DNA of 10,080 nucleotides from UBA12079 sp964608745 (GCA_964608745.1 CAZSPC010000022.1:1-10080); one strand, 5' to 3'. Counted from the first letter of the stretch, positions 1 to 5,727 are shown. The notes: generated by a model from the sequence alone, not told the origin. Made by a program: numbers and translations.

Positions 1-9
1 ATTGCAACA

Positions 10-38
10 AAAAACTGGGGTTTCAAACCCCAGTTTTT
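10..38 (-). terminator. Rho-independent terminator of the tRNA locus
   Basis: An 11-bp perfect stem (10-20 with 28-38) encloses a 7-nt loop. It has a GGGG/CCCC core and an A/T run on either side, so it could work in both directions. Read on the minus strand it lies about 40 nt beyond the last tRNA fragment and its 3' arm ends in a run of T, which fits termination of the leftward tRNA transcript. Confidence 0.75.
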
Positions 39-75
39 GATATTAAGTCAAATTTAGACAATGATTATTATATTG

Positions 76-124
76 TTGCCGGACTAGGACTCGAACCTAG
101 ATTGGCGGGACTAGAAACCCCTAT
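76..124 (-). pseudogene. Orphan 3' half of a Gln-type tRNA
   Basis: The minus strand shows a T-arm (5-bp CTAGG/CCTAG stem, loop TTCGAGT), a 3' acceptor strand TCCGGCA (83-77) and an A in the discriminator position (76). Upstream is a 3' anticodon-stem strand CCCGC, preceded by a loop-like TTCTAGT. No D-arm and no 5' acceptor strand precede it: the sequence at 125-145 has no tRNA character, and the five bases before the loop do not pair with CCCGC. The T-stem equals that of the intact tRNA-Gln at 226-296, so it is probably a duplicated or displaced 3' half. It could be an attachment-site scar, since tyrosine integrases often leave displaced tRNA 3' halves. It is unlikely to be functional alone. 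Confidence 0.6.
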
Positions 125-187
125 TTCCTGTTCTTCTGTTCAAAGCTGCCGGACAGGGATTCGAACCCCGATTGACGGTACTAGCAT

Positions 188-334
188 CAAAATTCTTTTT
201 AAAAAAATTATAATTATGTGCACTGTTGCCAGGCTAGGATTCGAACCTAGGTTGGCGGTGCCAGAAACCGCAGTCCTACCACTAGACGACCTGGCAACAA
301 CAAACACAATTATAATTTTTTAAAAAGAATTTTG
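188..334 (-). repeat. Inverted repeat flanking the inner tRNA-Gln
   Basis: The arms at 305-334 and 188-220 are complementary over 30 bp; the second arm has only three extra bases (a TA and a T). The arms are A/T-rich and begin a few bases outside the intact tRNA-Gln. In a minus-strand transcript they would form a long helix that extends the anticodon arm of the outer split tRNA, with the inner tRNA at its tip. The outer ends of the arms are separated from the remaining anticodon-stem bases by short unpaired stretches, AAAAATTC on one side and GCTAGTAC on the other. Confidence 0.8.
226..296 (-). tRNA. tRNA-Gln (anticodon CUG)
   Basis: This is a complete cloverleaf on the minus strand. It has acceptor TGCCAGG/CCTGGCA (7 bp), a D-arm with GTC/GAC stem and TAGTGGTAG loop, an anticodon stem GCGGT/ACCGC, loop TTCTGGC with anticodon CTG (264-262), a 4-nt variable region, and a T-arm CTAGG/CCTAG with loop TTCGAAT. 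It is 71 nt including the A discriminator. CCA is not encoded and must be added after transcription. The CUG anticodon reads CAG only, so the cell also needs a UUG-type tRNA for the CAA codons common in this window; the split tRNA around this gene is a candidate for that role. Confidence 0.92.
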
Positions 335-385
335 GTGAATTTTTCGTAGTCCTACCATTAGACGATCCGGCAAATTAATAAATGT

Positions 386-414
386 ATAATACACAAATTA
401 ATCTTTTTTGTGAA
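386..414 (-). promoter_or_regulatory. Sigma-70-type promoter of the tRNA locus
   Basis: On the minus strand a -35 box TTCACA (414-409, 5 of 6 to consensus) and a -10 box TATTAT (391-386, 5 of 6) are separated by exactly 17 nt. The predicted start near 379 lies about 7 nt before the 5' half of the split tRNA at 372. Transcription would therefore run through the 5' half, the inner tRNA-Gln and both 3' halves. Confidence 0.65.
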
Positions 415-446
415 TGGGCTAGCTAAAGATTATTTACAACCTCCTT

Positions 447-475
447 CAAATTCAGCCTACTTTGGGCTGAATTTG
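447..475. repeat. 11-bp hairpin in the tRNA-mreB intergenic space
   Basis: CAAATTCAGCC (447-457) pairs perfectly with GGCTGAATTTG (465-475) around a 7-nt loop. A short T-rich stretch follows on the + strand. It separates the divergent tRNA and mre transcription units and could act as a weak terminator. Apart from the promoter described, the rest of 373-508 shows no gene. Confidence 0.5.
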
Positions 476-508
476 TGTTTTGGCTATATTTTAGTTAATA
501 TTAATGAG

Positions 509-634
509 TAAGTTAGGCATAAGGGTCAAGGCGTAAGGGGTAAGTAAATAGATTTTGCCAAAGGCAAAATCTACAAGTTACTTAAATCTCAAACCTTACT
601 ACTTATTACTTATACCTTATTACTTACTACTCAT
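509..634. repeat. Heptad-repeat inverted element upstream of mreB
   Basis: The left arm (509-550) divides into six consecutive 7-nt units, such as GGCATAA, GGCGTAA and GGGGTAA. The right arm (572-634) divides into nine units, such as TACTTAT, ACCTTAT and TACTTAC. The units of one arm resemble reverse complements of those of the other. A perfect hairpin (GATTTTGCC at 551-559 with GGCAAAATC at 563-571, loop AAA) marks the centre. The right arm ends 4 nt before the mreB start codon, so the element probably forms the 5' leader or overlaps the promoter. Confidence 0.7.
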
Positions 635-638
635 AATT

Positions 639-1721
639 ATGGAATTTGTTGATAAAATCACAAAATATTTAAAGAAAAAATTTGATAAATGGTTTTCAAA
701 TGATATTGGTATTGACCTAGGAACTGCTAACACCTTGGTATATTCTCGTGGCGTTGGGATTGTTTTGGACGAACCATCTGTCGTTGCTGTTAACCAAAAA
801 ACAAATCAAGTTGTTGCAGTGGGAGCTCAGGCTAAAAAAATGTTGGGAAGAACTCCGGGACATATCGTTGCGGTTAGGCCTCTTGTTGATGGTGTTATTT
901 CGGATTTTGAGGTGGCAGAAGAAATGATTGCTTATCTTATCAATAAGGCTCAAAAAGATACAAAAAATATCATTGGTCCGAGAGTTTTGGTAGGTGTGCC
1001 TTCTGGGATTACTAATGTTGAAACCCGGGCAGTTCGGGATGCAGCTAAATCTGCCGGCGCAAGAGAAGTTCATATTGTTGAAGAGCCGGTAGCGGCAGCT
1101 ATTGGGCATTCTTTGCCCGTGCAAGATCCTGTCGGTAGTGTCATTGTTGATATTGGTGGAGGAACAACAGATATCGCTGTTATTTCTTTGGGTGGAATTG
1201 TCAATTCAAAAAATTTACTTATTGCCGGAGACAAATTAAACCAAGATATTATTTCCTATATGCGAGATGAATATAAGATGTTGATAGGAGAAAAGACGGC
1301 CGAGAATTTAAAATTATCAATTGGTATTGTTATTCCACAAAGACAAAAATCAAAATTTGTTACCAGGGGTCGCGATCTTGTTACCGGCTTGCCGAAAGAA
1401 ATTGTTGTTACCAACAATGACATTCGAAAAGCAATGACACCTTCTATTGATATTATTTTAGATGCGGTAAAAGAGGTTTTGGAAACAACTCCGCCAGAAA
1501 TTATTTCGGATATTATTCACCGAGGTATCTTCTTATCAGGTGGGGGAGCAATGATTCGTGGTTTCGATCAATTGTTAAGTAAGTATGTTGATGTGCCGGT
1601 ATATATTGTTGACGAGCCTCTAACTGCGGTTGCTAGGGGGGCCGGAACTATTTTAGAGGATCTAGAAAACTTTAATGAAATATTAATTCAAAATGATGAC
1701 GAACTTCCACTCAAAGCATAA
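639..1721 (+). CDS. mreB: Rod shape-determining protein MreB
   Basis: This is a bacterial actin homologue of 360 residues that polymerises with ATP under the cytoplasmic membrane and directs the elongation peptidoglycan machinery. The phosphate-1 motif GIDLGTANT is at residues 24-32, phosphate-2 DIGGGTTD at 171-178, and the adenosine motif with SGGG at 300-303. The N-terminus (MEFVDKITKYLKKKFDKWF) looks like an amphipathic basic membrane-binding helix ahead of the conserved FSND. The ATG at 639 was preferred to the one at 555: the extra 28 residues would be translated from the repeat element and have no family counterpart. No Shine-Dalgarno sequence precedes either. Length is close to the family norm. 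mreC begins inside the 3' end of this gene, which indicates an operon. Confidence 0.95.
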   Translation: MEFVDKITKYLKKKFDKWFSNDIGIDLGTANTLVYSRGVGIVLDEPSVVAVNQKTNQVVAVGAQAKKMLGRTPGHIVAVRPLVDGVISDFEVAEEMIAYLINKAQKDTKNIIGPRVLVGVPSGITNVETRAVRDAAKSAGAREVHIVEEPVAAAIGHSLPVQDPVGSVIVDIGGGTTDIAVISLGGIVNSKNLLIAGDKLNQDIISYMRDEYKMLIGEKTAENLKLSIGIVIPQRQKSKFVTRGRDLVTGLPKEIVVTNNDIRKAMTPSIDIILDAVKEVLETTPPEIISDIIHRGIFLSGGGAMIRGFDQLLSKYVDVPVYIVDEPLTAVARGAGTILEDLENFNEILIQNDDELPLKA

Positions 1722-2517
1722 AAGACAAAAGAGCCGAAAGTTTTTTTGGTTTCTTTTGTTAGTGCTTATTTTATTTTTCTATTCAAACATTATCTCTCTT
1801 TTGGGAGGTGTTTTTGAGTTTGTTGCTTATCCTGTGTGGATTACTAAAAGTGAATTATCAGAGAGGGCGATAAATCCCCTGGGTTTTGCTAATTCAAAGA
1901 AAAGTCTATTAGTATCAGTAAATCAGCTAAAAAAAGAAAAAAAAGAGTTAGAGCTAATGCTAGAAGATAGAAATTTATTATTAAAGGAAAACCTTGAATT
2001 AAAAGAAATTCTGGATAGAAAAGAGGGAAGAGATTTATTGCTTGCTTCTGTTTTGGCAAAGCCAAATATCTCTATTTATGATTCCTTGGTGCTTGACGCG
2101 GGTAGTAATTTAGGTGTTAAAAAAGGGGATAGGGTTTTTGCTGATGGGAATATTTTAATTGGTGAAATTGAAGAAGCGCAAAACAAAACATCAAGAACAA
2201 AACTTTATTCTTCGGCTGATGAAAAAACCGATGTGTATGTTGGTTTAAATAATGTTTTGGCAATAGCTATCGGGCAGGGTGGTGGAAATTTTATTATCCA
2301 ATTACCGAAAGATTTAGATATTCAGGTAGACGATCCGGTTTTTGTAGCTGGAATCAGTTCATCATCAATTGGTTTAGTTGTGGAAATAAATACAACCCCA
2401 ACGGATTCTTTTCAGACATTATTGGTGAAGTCTAATGTAAATTTATTTGAGTTGGGTTGGGTGCAGGTAGAGAGGGGGATTGGTAGAATAGCGGATGATC
2501 ATGTGGGTACTGGGTAG
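1693..2517 (+). CDS. mreC: Rod shape-determining protein MreC
   Basis: This 274-residue bitopic membrane protein is the periplasmic or extracytoplasmic scaffold that links MreB and PBP2. A short basic cytoplasmic tail is followed by one membrane helix (about residues 17-40), a charged coiled coil (about 68-110) and the beta-rich MreC domain. That domain carries the typical LDAGSNLGVKKGDRV segment and the downstream SSADEKTDVYV-type strand. It overlaps mreB by 29 nt in another frame, with tandem ATG codons at 1693 and 1696; either could be used, so translation is probably coupled to mreB. It is the only gene here that ends in TAG; an in-frame TAA follows two codons later. Confidence 0.92.
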   Translation: MMTNFHSKHKRQKSRKFFWFLLLVLILFFYSNIISLLGGVFEFVAYPVWITKSELSERAINPLGFANSKKSLLVSVNQLKKEKKELELMLEDRNLLLKENLELKEILDRKEGRDLLLASVLAKPNISIYDSLVLDAGSNLGVKKGDRVFADGNILIGEIEEAQNKTSRTKLYSSADEKTDVYVGLNNVLAIAIGQGGGNFIIQLPKDLDIQVDDPVFVAGISSSSIGLVVEINTTPTDSFQTLLVKSNVNLFELGWVQVERGIGRIADDHVGTG

Positions 2518-2541
2518 TTTAGATAATTAATTTTATATATT

Positions 2542-2657
2542 AATTTTAATTTGTAAATTTTAAATTTTAATTCAATAATCATTGTTTAAATTTTCAATGT
2601 TTTAAACATTCAGTCATTTAAAATTGAATTAAAATTTACAATTTACAATTTAAAATT
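2542..2657. repeat. Heptad-repeat inverted element between mreC and the mreD-like gene
   Basis: The arms at 2542-2576 and 2623-2657 are each five 7-nt units. The right arm contains TAAAATT, TACAATT, TACAATT and TAAAATT in tandem, and its reverse complement matches the left arm at about 33 of 35 positions. The central 46 nt hold a smaller palindrome, AATGTTTTAAACATT, near 2597-2611. The element ends 10 nt before the next start codon and would fold in the mRNA between mreC and the following gene. Confidence 0.75.
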
Positions 2658-2667
2658 AAATGAATGT

Positions 2668-2937
2668 ATGTTTTCTTTTAAAAAAAACCGAATAATCTTT
2701 GATATCTTTACCTTCGTAAGTGTCCTAATACTTCCATGGTGGTTTTCCGGTATTTTAATGATTCTCGGAATTTTTCTTTTTAACCGTTTTTATGAAACTT
2801 TTATTTTTGCCCTTATCTTAGATTCTTTGTATATGGTTAGTAGGGAATTGTTCTGGAATCTTCCATATACTTCATTTTTGATTGTGTTATTTTTGTATTT
2901 TTTGATTGGGTGGCTGAAAGCTCGTTTACGAATTTAA
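2668..2937 (+). CDS. Small membrane protein in the mreD position (MreD-like)
   Basis: This is an 89-residue, strongly hydrophobic protein with a short basic N-terminus (FKKNR) and about three membrane helices (roughly residues 10-29, 30-52 and 63-84), ending in a basic KARLRI tail. MreD normally has about 160 residues and five or six helices, so this is half size. I do not see a diagnostic MreD signature. The assignment rests on position, directly after mreBC and before mrdA, and on hydropathy. The ATG at 2668 is preceded by the heptad element and has no Shine-Dalgarno sequence. A reduced MreD or an unrelated small membrane protein are both possible. Confidence 0.6.
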   Translation: MFSFKKNRIIFDIFTFVSVLILPWWFSGILMILGIFLFNRFYETFIFALILDSLYMVSRELFWNLPYTSFLIVLFLYFLIGWLKARLRI

Positions 2938-2942
2938 TATAG

Positions 2943-2990
2943 TCCGAAAAATCCGAATTTGTCCGAATGACCCGAAAATTTCCGAATCGA
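2943..2990. repeat. CCGAA tandem array
   Basis: CCGAA recurs at 2944, 2953, 2963, 2972 and 2982, with alternating spacing of 9 and 10 nt and A/T-rich filler between. No complementary arm lies nearby, unlike the heptad elements. It starts just after the stop codon of the mreD-like gene and opens a 379-nt stretch without a gene (2938-3316). Confidence 0.6.
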
Positions 2991-2992
2991 AT

Positions 2993-3052
2993 AATGAATT
3001 TTTGCCGAAGGCAAAAATTCATTGACGAAAAAGTGCTTTGCACTTTTTCGTC
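2993..3052. repeat. Two adjacent perfect hairpins
   Basis: The first hairpin has a 14-bp perfect stem (2993-3006 with 3010-3023) and a GAA loop. Its core, TTTTGCC/GGCAAAA, is the same as in the hairpin at 551-571. The second follows with no gap: a 13-bp perfect stem (3024-3036 with 3040-3052), loop TTT. Together they could end transcription of the mreBC unit, but neither has a clear following T run. Confidence 0.65.
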
Positions 3053-3081
3053 TTTGCGAGGAGTTTACGACGAAGCAATCC
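3049..3081. repeat. REP-like element of the TTGCGAGGAG/GACGAAGCAATCC type
   Basis: TTTGCGAGGAG, a short spacer, then ACGAAGCAATCC closely resembles the extragenic palindromic repeat (TTGCGAGGAGCGAAGCGACGAAGCAATC-like) known in many unrelated bacteria; the central part differs here. It is joined to the end of the 3024-3052 hairpin. A further 9-bp hairpin, AAATTTTTC (3087-3095) with GAAAAATTT (3107-3115), follows. The recognition is from memory of the repeat family. Confidence 0.5.
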
Positions 3082-3157
3082 ACTTCAAATTTTTCCTTAA
3101 ACAAAAGAAAAATTTAAAGCAACGACCTTTTGATTTGCGTGAGTAAACTCAAAGCCC

Positions 3158-3190
3158 AAACGCCCCAGTGCTTAAAGCATTGGGGTGTTT
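3158..3190 (+). terminator. Strong hairpin upstream of a promoter, possible terminator
   Basis: A 15-bp stem (3158-3172 with 3176-3190, including two G-T pairs) with a CCCC/GGGG core encloses a TAA loop. Only a short T run (3188-3190) follows, so termination is uncertain. It lies just before the promoter at 3207-3235 and would insulate the next gene from the mre unit. Confidence 0.45.
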
Positions 3191-3206
3191 GAAATTTCAA
3201 AAAAGA

Positions 3207-3235
3207 TTGACAAAACATTTATTATAGTTTATATT
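3207..3235 (+). promoter_or_regulatory. Strong sigma-70-type promoter
   Basis: A perfect -35 box TTGACA (3207-3212) and a -10 box TATATT (3230-3235, 5 of 6 to consensus) are separated by 17 nt. The expected start is near 3242, at the base of the leader hairpin. It drives the small gene at 3317-3580. Confidence 0.75.
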
Positions 3236-3238
3236 GTT

Positions 3239-3289
3239 GGAGTAGTTAGAAATGGTTCTAACTACTCCCAAAGCCGTAGGGATATACGG
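3239..3289 (+). promoter_or_regulatory. Structured 5' leader with two hairpins
   Basis: A 13-bp perfect stem (3239-3251 with 3256-3268, loop ATGG) is followed by CAAAG and a small stem CCGTA/TACGG (3274-3278 with 3285-3289). The strings GGAGTAGT and CAAAGCCGT recur in the same order after the gene at 3703-3720. A 5'-stem of this kind may protect the mRNA or control its translation. It does not match a riboswitch class I recognise. Confidence 0.5.
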
Positions 3290-3302
3290 TAAAATTCATT
3301 GT

Positions 3303-3310
3303 AAGGAGGT
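3303..3310 (+). promoter_or_regulatory. Strong Shine-Dalgarno sequence
   Basis: AAGGAGGT, fully complementary to the usual 16S rRNA 3' end, lies 6 nt before the ATG at 3317. It stands out because mreB, the mreD-like gene, mrdA, greA, lysS and rpsP in this window lack such a site. It fixes the start of this small gene. Confidence 0.85.
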
Positions 3311-3316
3311 AGTATC

Positions 3317-3580
3317 ATGATTAAAGCTTGTCGGTTTAGTCCCGATCATAAACACAAAACACCTAGCGGGGAGACAATAGCCGAACAGGAAATGGCAAGA
3401 ATCGCACTTTGTTTGATAAGGATGCAGATGAAAAATCAGCGTCTTGATCCAAATAAAATAAGAGAGATTCTTGCCAAAATAGACAAGAAAAGTGATCTTG
3501 ACACCAAAAAGGTTAAGATTATGTACGAAGTATTGACTCGCGAAGCAGTTGACGAAATGTTTCCGAAACCAAAACCATAA
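3317..3580 (+). CDS. Small basic hypothetical protein
   Basis: This is an 87-residue protein I do not recognise. It has no signal peptide or membrane segment and is predicted mostly helical (about residues 20-43, 45-57 and 60-80), with a lysine/arginine-rich middle and a proline-rich KPKP end. A small size and basic helices would suit nucleic-acid or protein binding, but no motif shows this. Reality as a gene is well supported by a consensus promoter, an ideal Shine-Dalgarno sequence at the correct distance and a terminator at 3738-3765, which together make it a self-contained unit between the mreBC group and mrdA. Confidence 0.8.
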   Translation: MIKACRFSPDHKHKTPSGETIAEQEMARIALCLIRMQMKNQRLDPNKIREILAKIDKKSDLDTKKVKIMYEVLTREAVDEMFPKPKP

Positions 3581-3737
3581 CTTAACCCCATGAAGAGTAG
3601 ACAGGTTTAATCTCCTTGGAGATTTATAAAAGGATAATTGCCCCACTCTCCTTTACAGGATTAGTGATATGCAGAATAAGAACCTCACCTCCTACTTGGA
3701 TTGGAGTAGTACAAAGCCGTCGTAACAAGAGGACGGT
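3581..3737 (+). other. Long 3' untranslated region, possible small RNA
   Basis: About 157 nt lie between the stop codon of the small gene and its terminator. They include a 7-bp hairpin (AATCTCC at 3609-3615 with GGAGATT at 3618-3624), an anti-Shine-Dalgarno-like ACCTCCT near 3688, a copy of the leader strings GGAGTAGT (3703-3710) and CAAAGCCGT (3712-3720), and a CCGTC/GACGG stem near 3717-3736. No open reading frame is convincing. It could be processed into a regulatory RNA, but I recognise no known family (not SRP RNA, tmRNA or RNase P). Confidence 0.35.
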
Positions 3738-3765
3738 AGCCCCGACATTATGTCGGGGCTTTTTT
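3738..3765 (+). terminator. Rho-independent terminator
   Basis: A 10-bp perfect GC-rich stem AGCCCCGACA (3738-3747) with TGTCGGGGCT (3751-3760), loop TTA, runs straight into a T tract (3760-3765). This is a textbook terminator for the transcript of the small gene at 3317-3580. The 115 nt between it and mrdA are very A/T-rich and hold no gene; a TATTAT at 3863-3868 could be the mrdA -10 box. Confidence 0.92.
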
Positions 3766-3880
3766 ATTAATTATTTTTTCCATTATCTTTAAAAAATTGT
3801 TATATTTATACATAACAAATAGATTAAAAATAAATAATATTTGTATACATTTGTATTATTAGTATTATTTGTTGATTTGT

Positions 3881-5566
3881 ATGTTTATCTTCAAAAAAAG
3901 AAAGTTTAAAAGTGGGGAAATTGCTCCAGATGAAATATTTTTGGATTCTTCTAATTTGCCAGGGTTTGATACCCAGCAATTTGAAGGACGAATTGAAAAA
4001 GCAATTAGTAAAAACACAATTTTTTATTTAGGTGCTTTTTTTCTGATAATTCTGATTATTTTTCTGACCAAATTATTTTCTCTACAAATTGTAAATGGTT
4101 CCACATATCTTTCCCAGAGTGAAAATAATCGTCTACAACATTCTGTTATTTTTACTGAAAGGGGTGTGGTATACGATAGGAATGGAATTGAAATGGTTTG
4201 GAATACTATCAATGAAGATGAGGGCGAAGAATATGCGCGACGTGAATACTTAAAAACCCCTGGCTCGTCCTTACTTCTCGGTTATATTGGTTATCCTCTA
4301 AAAGATAAAAAAGGAATTTATTATGAAACGGAAATTTCTGGTAAAGATGGAATTGAGAAAGTTTTTGATGAAATGTTGAAAGGACAAAATGGATTAAAAA
4401 TTGTTGAGACTGATGCTTTGATGGATGTCCAATCCGAACTTATTATTCAACCTCCTCAAAAAGGAGAAAACTTAACTTTGACTGTTGATTCAGAAATCCA
4501 ATCTATTATGTATGAAGAAATGAAAGCATTAGCTGAAAGAGTTGGTTTTGATGGCGGGGCGGGTGTGATAATGGATGTAAATAGTGGTGAAATTTTATCA
4601 ATGGTTAGTTATCCGGAATATAATTCAAATGTGATGACTAACTCTGATGATAATAATCAAATTGCTAATTATGTTTTTGATGAGTCAAACCCTTTTCTAA
4701 ATCGTGTTATCGATGGACTCTATACTCCCGGATCTGTAATAAAACCCATTATGGCTATCGGTGCTCTAAATGAAGGGGTTATTGATCCCTATAAATCAAT
4801 TTTAAGTACTGGTTCTATTTCAATTCCCAATCCATATTTTCCAGACAAACCAACTGTTTTTAAAGACTGGAAGGCTCATGGTTGGGTTGATATGAGGCGA
4901 GCGATTGCTGTTTCTTCTGATGTTTATTTCTATGAAATCGGTGGTGGTTTTGAGGATCAAAAGGGAATTGGAATTGATAATATAGAGAAATATATGGAAA
5001 TGTTTGGCTTTGCTCAGCCAACTGGTATCAATTTCCTCGAAGAAGCAATTGGTGTAATTCCTAGTCCGGAATGGAAACAAAAAGTCTTTGATGAAGATTG
5101 GCTTATTGGTAATACTTACCACACATCAATTGGCCAATATGGTTTTCAGACTACTCCAATTCAAGTAGTGAAAGCTATTTCTGCTGTTGCTAATGATGGA
5201 AATTTAGTTACTCCAATTTTGGTTTCTGATGGTGGTCGAGTAGAAAAAGAAAAAATTGATATAAGTAAAGACAAGTTCCAGGTTGCTCGTGAAGGGATGC
5301 GTGATGCTGTAACCGAAGGAACTGCCCAAGGTCTAAATGTTCCTTTTGTAAAAGTGGCTGCTAAAACCGGAACCGCTGAATTGGGAATGACTAAAAAAAT
5401 GGTTAACTCTTGGATTACAGGATTTTTTCCTTATGAAAATCCAAAATATGCCTTTGTGGTAATAATGGAGAGAGGACCGGTAGAAAATACAGTTGGTGGA
5501 TTGTATGTAATGAGACAGGTGTTGGAATGGATGAATGCAAATAGACCAGAGTATTTTGAGAAATAA
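3881..5566 (+). CDS. mrdA: Penicillin-binding protein 2, elongation transpeptidase
   Basis: This is a monofunctional class B PBP of 561 residues that cross-links peptidoglycan during side-wall growth with MreB, MreC and RodA. A cytoplasmic tail of about 45 residues is followed by one membrane helix (about 45-67), the PBP dimerisation region with the typical ERGVVYDRNG segment, and the transpeptidase domain. Catalytic motifs, counted from the ATG at 3881, are SVIK (Ser285, Lys288), SSD (345-347, the SxD form usual for PBP2 rather than SxN) and KTGT (495-498). The PSPEWKQK segment also matches PBP2, not FtsI. The family usually has 600-650 residues, so this is a compact form. The ATG at 3881 was preferred to an in-frame TTG at 3869. 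No Shine-Dalgarno sequence is seen. It lies with mreBC, but in its own transcription unit. Confidence 0.93.
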   Translation: MFIFKKRKFKSGEIAPDEIFLDSSNLPGFDTQQFEGRIEKAISKNTIFYLGAFFLIILIIFLTKLFSLQIVNGSTYLSQSENNRLQHSVIFTERGVVYDRNGIEMVWNTINEDEGEEYARREYLKTPGSSLLLGYIGYPLKDKKGIYYETEISGKDGIEKVFDEMLKGQNGLKIVETDALMDVQSELIIQPPQKGENLTLTVDSEIQSIMYEEMKALAERVGFDGGAGVIMDVNSGEILSMVSYPEYNSNVMTNSDDNNQIANYVFDESNPFLNRVIDGLYTPGSVIKPIMAIGALNEGVIDPYKSILSTGSISIPNPYFPDKPTVFKDWKAHGWVDMRRAIAVSSDVYFYEIGGGFEDQKGIGIDNIEKYMEMFGFAQPTGINFLEEAIGVIPSPEWKQKVFDEDWLIGNTYHTSIGQYGFQTTPIQVVKAISAVANDGNLVTPILVSDGGRVEKEKIDISKDKFQVAREGMRDAVTEGTAQGLNVPFVKVAAKTGTAELGMTKKMVNSWITGFFPYENPKYAFVVIMERGPVENTVGGLYVMRQVLEWMNANRPEYFEK

Positions 5567-5598
5567 CTAACATTATCTTTTAATGACCAGGGAATATC

Positions 5599-5626
5599 AG
5601 TCACAAAGTCAATTGACTTTGTGACT
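5599..5626. repeat. 28-bp perfect palindrome after mrdA
   Basis: AGTCACAAAGTC (5599-5610) and GACTTTGTGACT (5615-5626) flank AATT, giving a palindrome with no mismatch. It starts 32 nt after the mrdA stop codon, and a T run (5631-5635) follows 4 nt later. It is a likely transcript end for mrdA; as double-stranded DNA it could also be a protein-binding site. Confidence 0.6.
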
Positions 5627-5645
5627 ATAATTTTTCGAGTACCTC

Positions 5646-5673
5646 TTTACTTTTTTGTAGTTTTGTGTATTAT
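5646..5673 (+). promoter_or_regulatory. Probable sigma-70-type promoter
   Basis: A -35-like TTTACT (5646-5651) and a -10 box TATTAT (5668-5673) are separated by 16 nt. The following sequence, ATTGTTG then GTAGTTAGA, resembles the start of the leader at 3233-3250. It would drive the gene at 5728-6363. Confidence 0.5.
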
Positions 5674-5727
5674 TGTTGCAGGAAAGTAGTTAGAGAAGTA
5701 TCTATAAAATAAAGAAAGGAGAGCAGT

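Larger units (their letters stand above)
146..372 (-). tRNA. Split Gln-type tRNA with a long insert in the anticodon arm
   Basis: The 5' half begins at 372 on the minus strand with acceptor TGCCGGA, then a D-arm with GTC/GAC stem (363-349), and breaks off after three anticodon-stem bases, ACG (347-345). The matching 3' half, ACCGT stem strand (179-175), T-arm CGGGG/CCCTG with TTCGAAT loop, acceptor TCCGGCA (153-147) and G discriminator (146), begins 165 nt further on. The acceptor strands pair perfectly over 7 bp and ACG pairs with CGT. The insert carries complementary arms at 305-334 and 188-220, and the complete tRNA-Gln at 226-296 lies between them. Similarity to that tRNA and the G73 discriminator suggest a glutamine tRNA; a TTTTGAT string near the 3' junction resembles a UUG anticodon loop, but this is tentative. 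Either it is a broken gene or its anticodon arm must be rebuilt by processing. Confidence 0.5.

Noticed and set aside
76..124. Amber-suppressor tRNA with anticodon CUA
   Set aside because: The CTA would sit at the anticodon position after a T, but the stem does not pair and the whole 5' half is absent. mreC also ends in TAG as expected for a normal stop.
102..323. Open reading frame of 73 codons on the + strand
   Set aside because: It runs antisense across tRNA-Gln and the tRNA halves; its peptide repeats RIGFEPR-like strings that are simply translated T-arms.
509..634. CRISPR array
   Set aside because: The repeats are 7 nt without spacers and form an inverted pair; the same holds for the elements at 2542-2657 and 7114-7250.
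555..638. N-terminal extension of MreB of 28 residues
   Set aside because: It is the translation of the heptad repeat and a hairpin; MreB homology starts at the ATG at 639.
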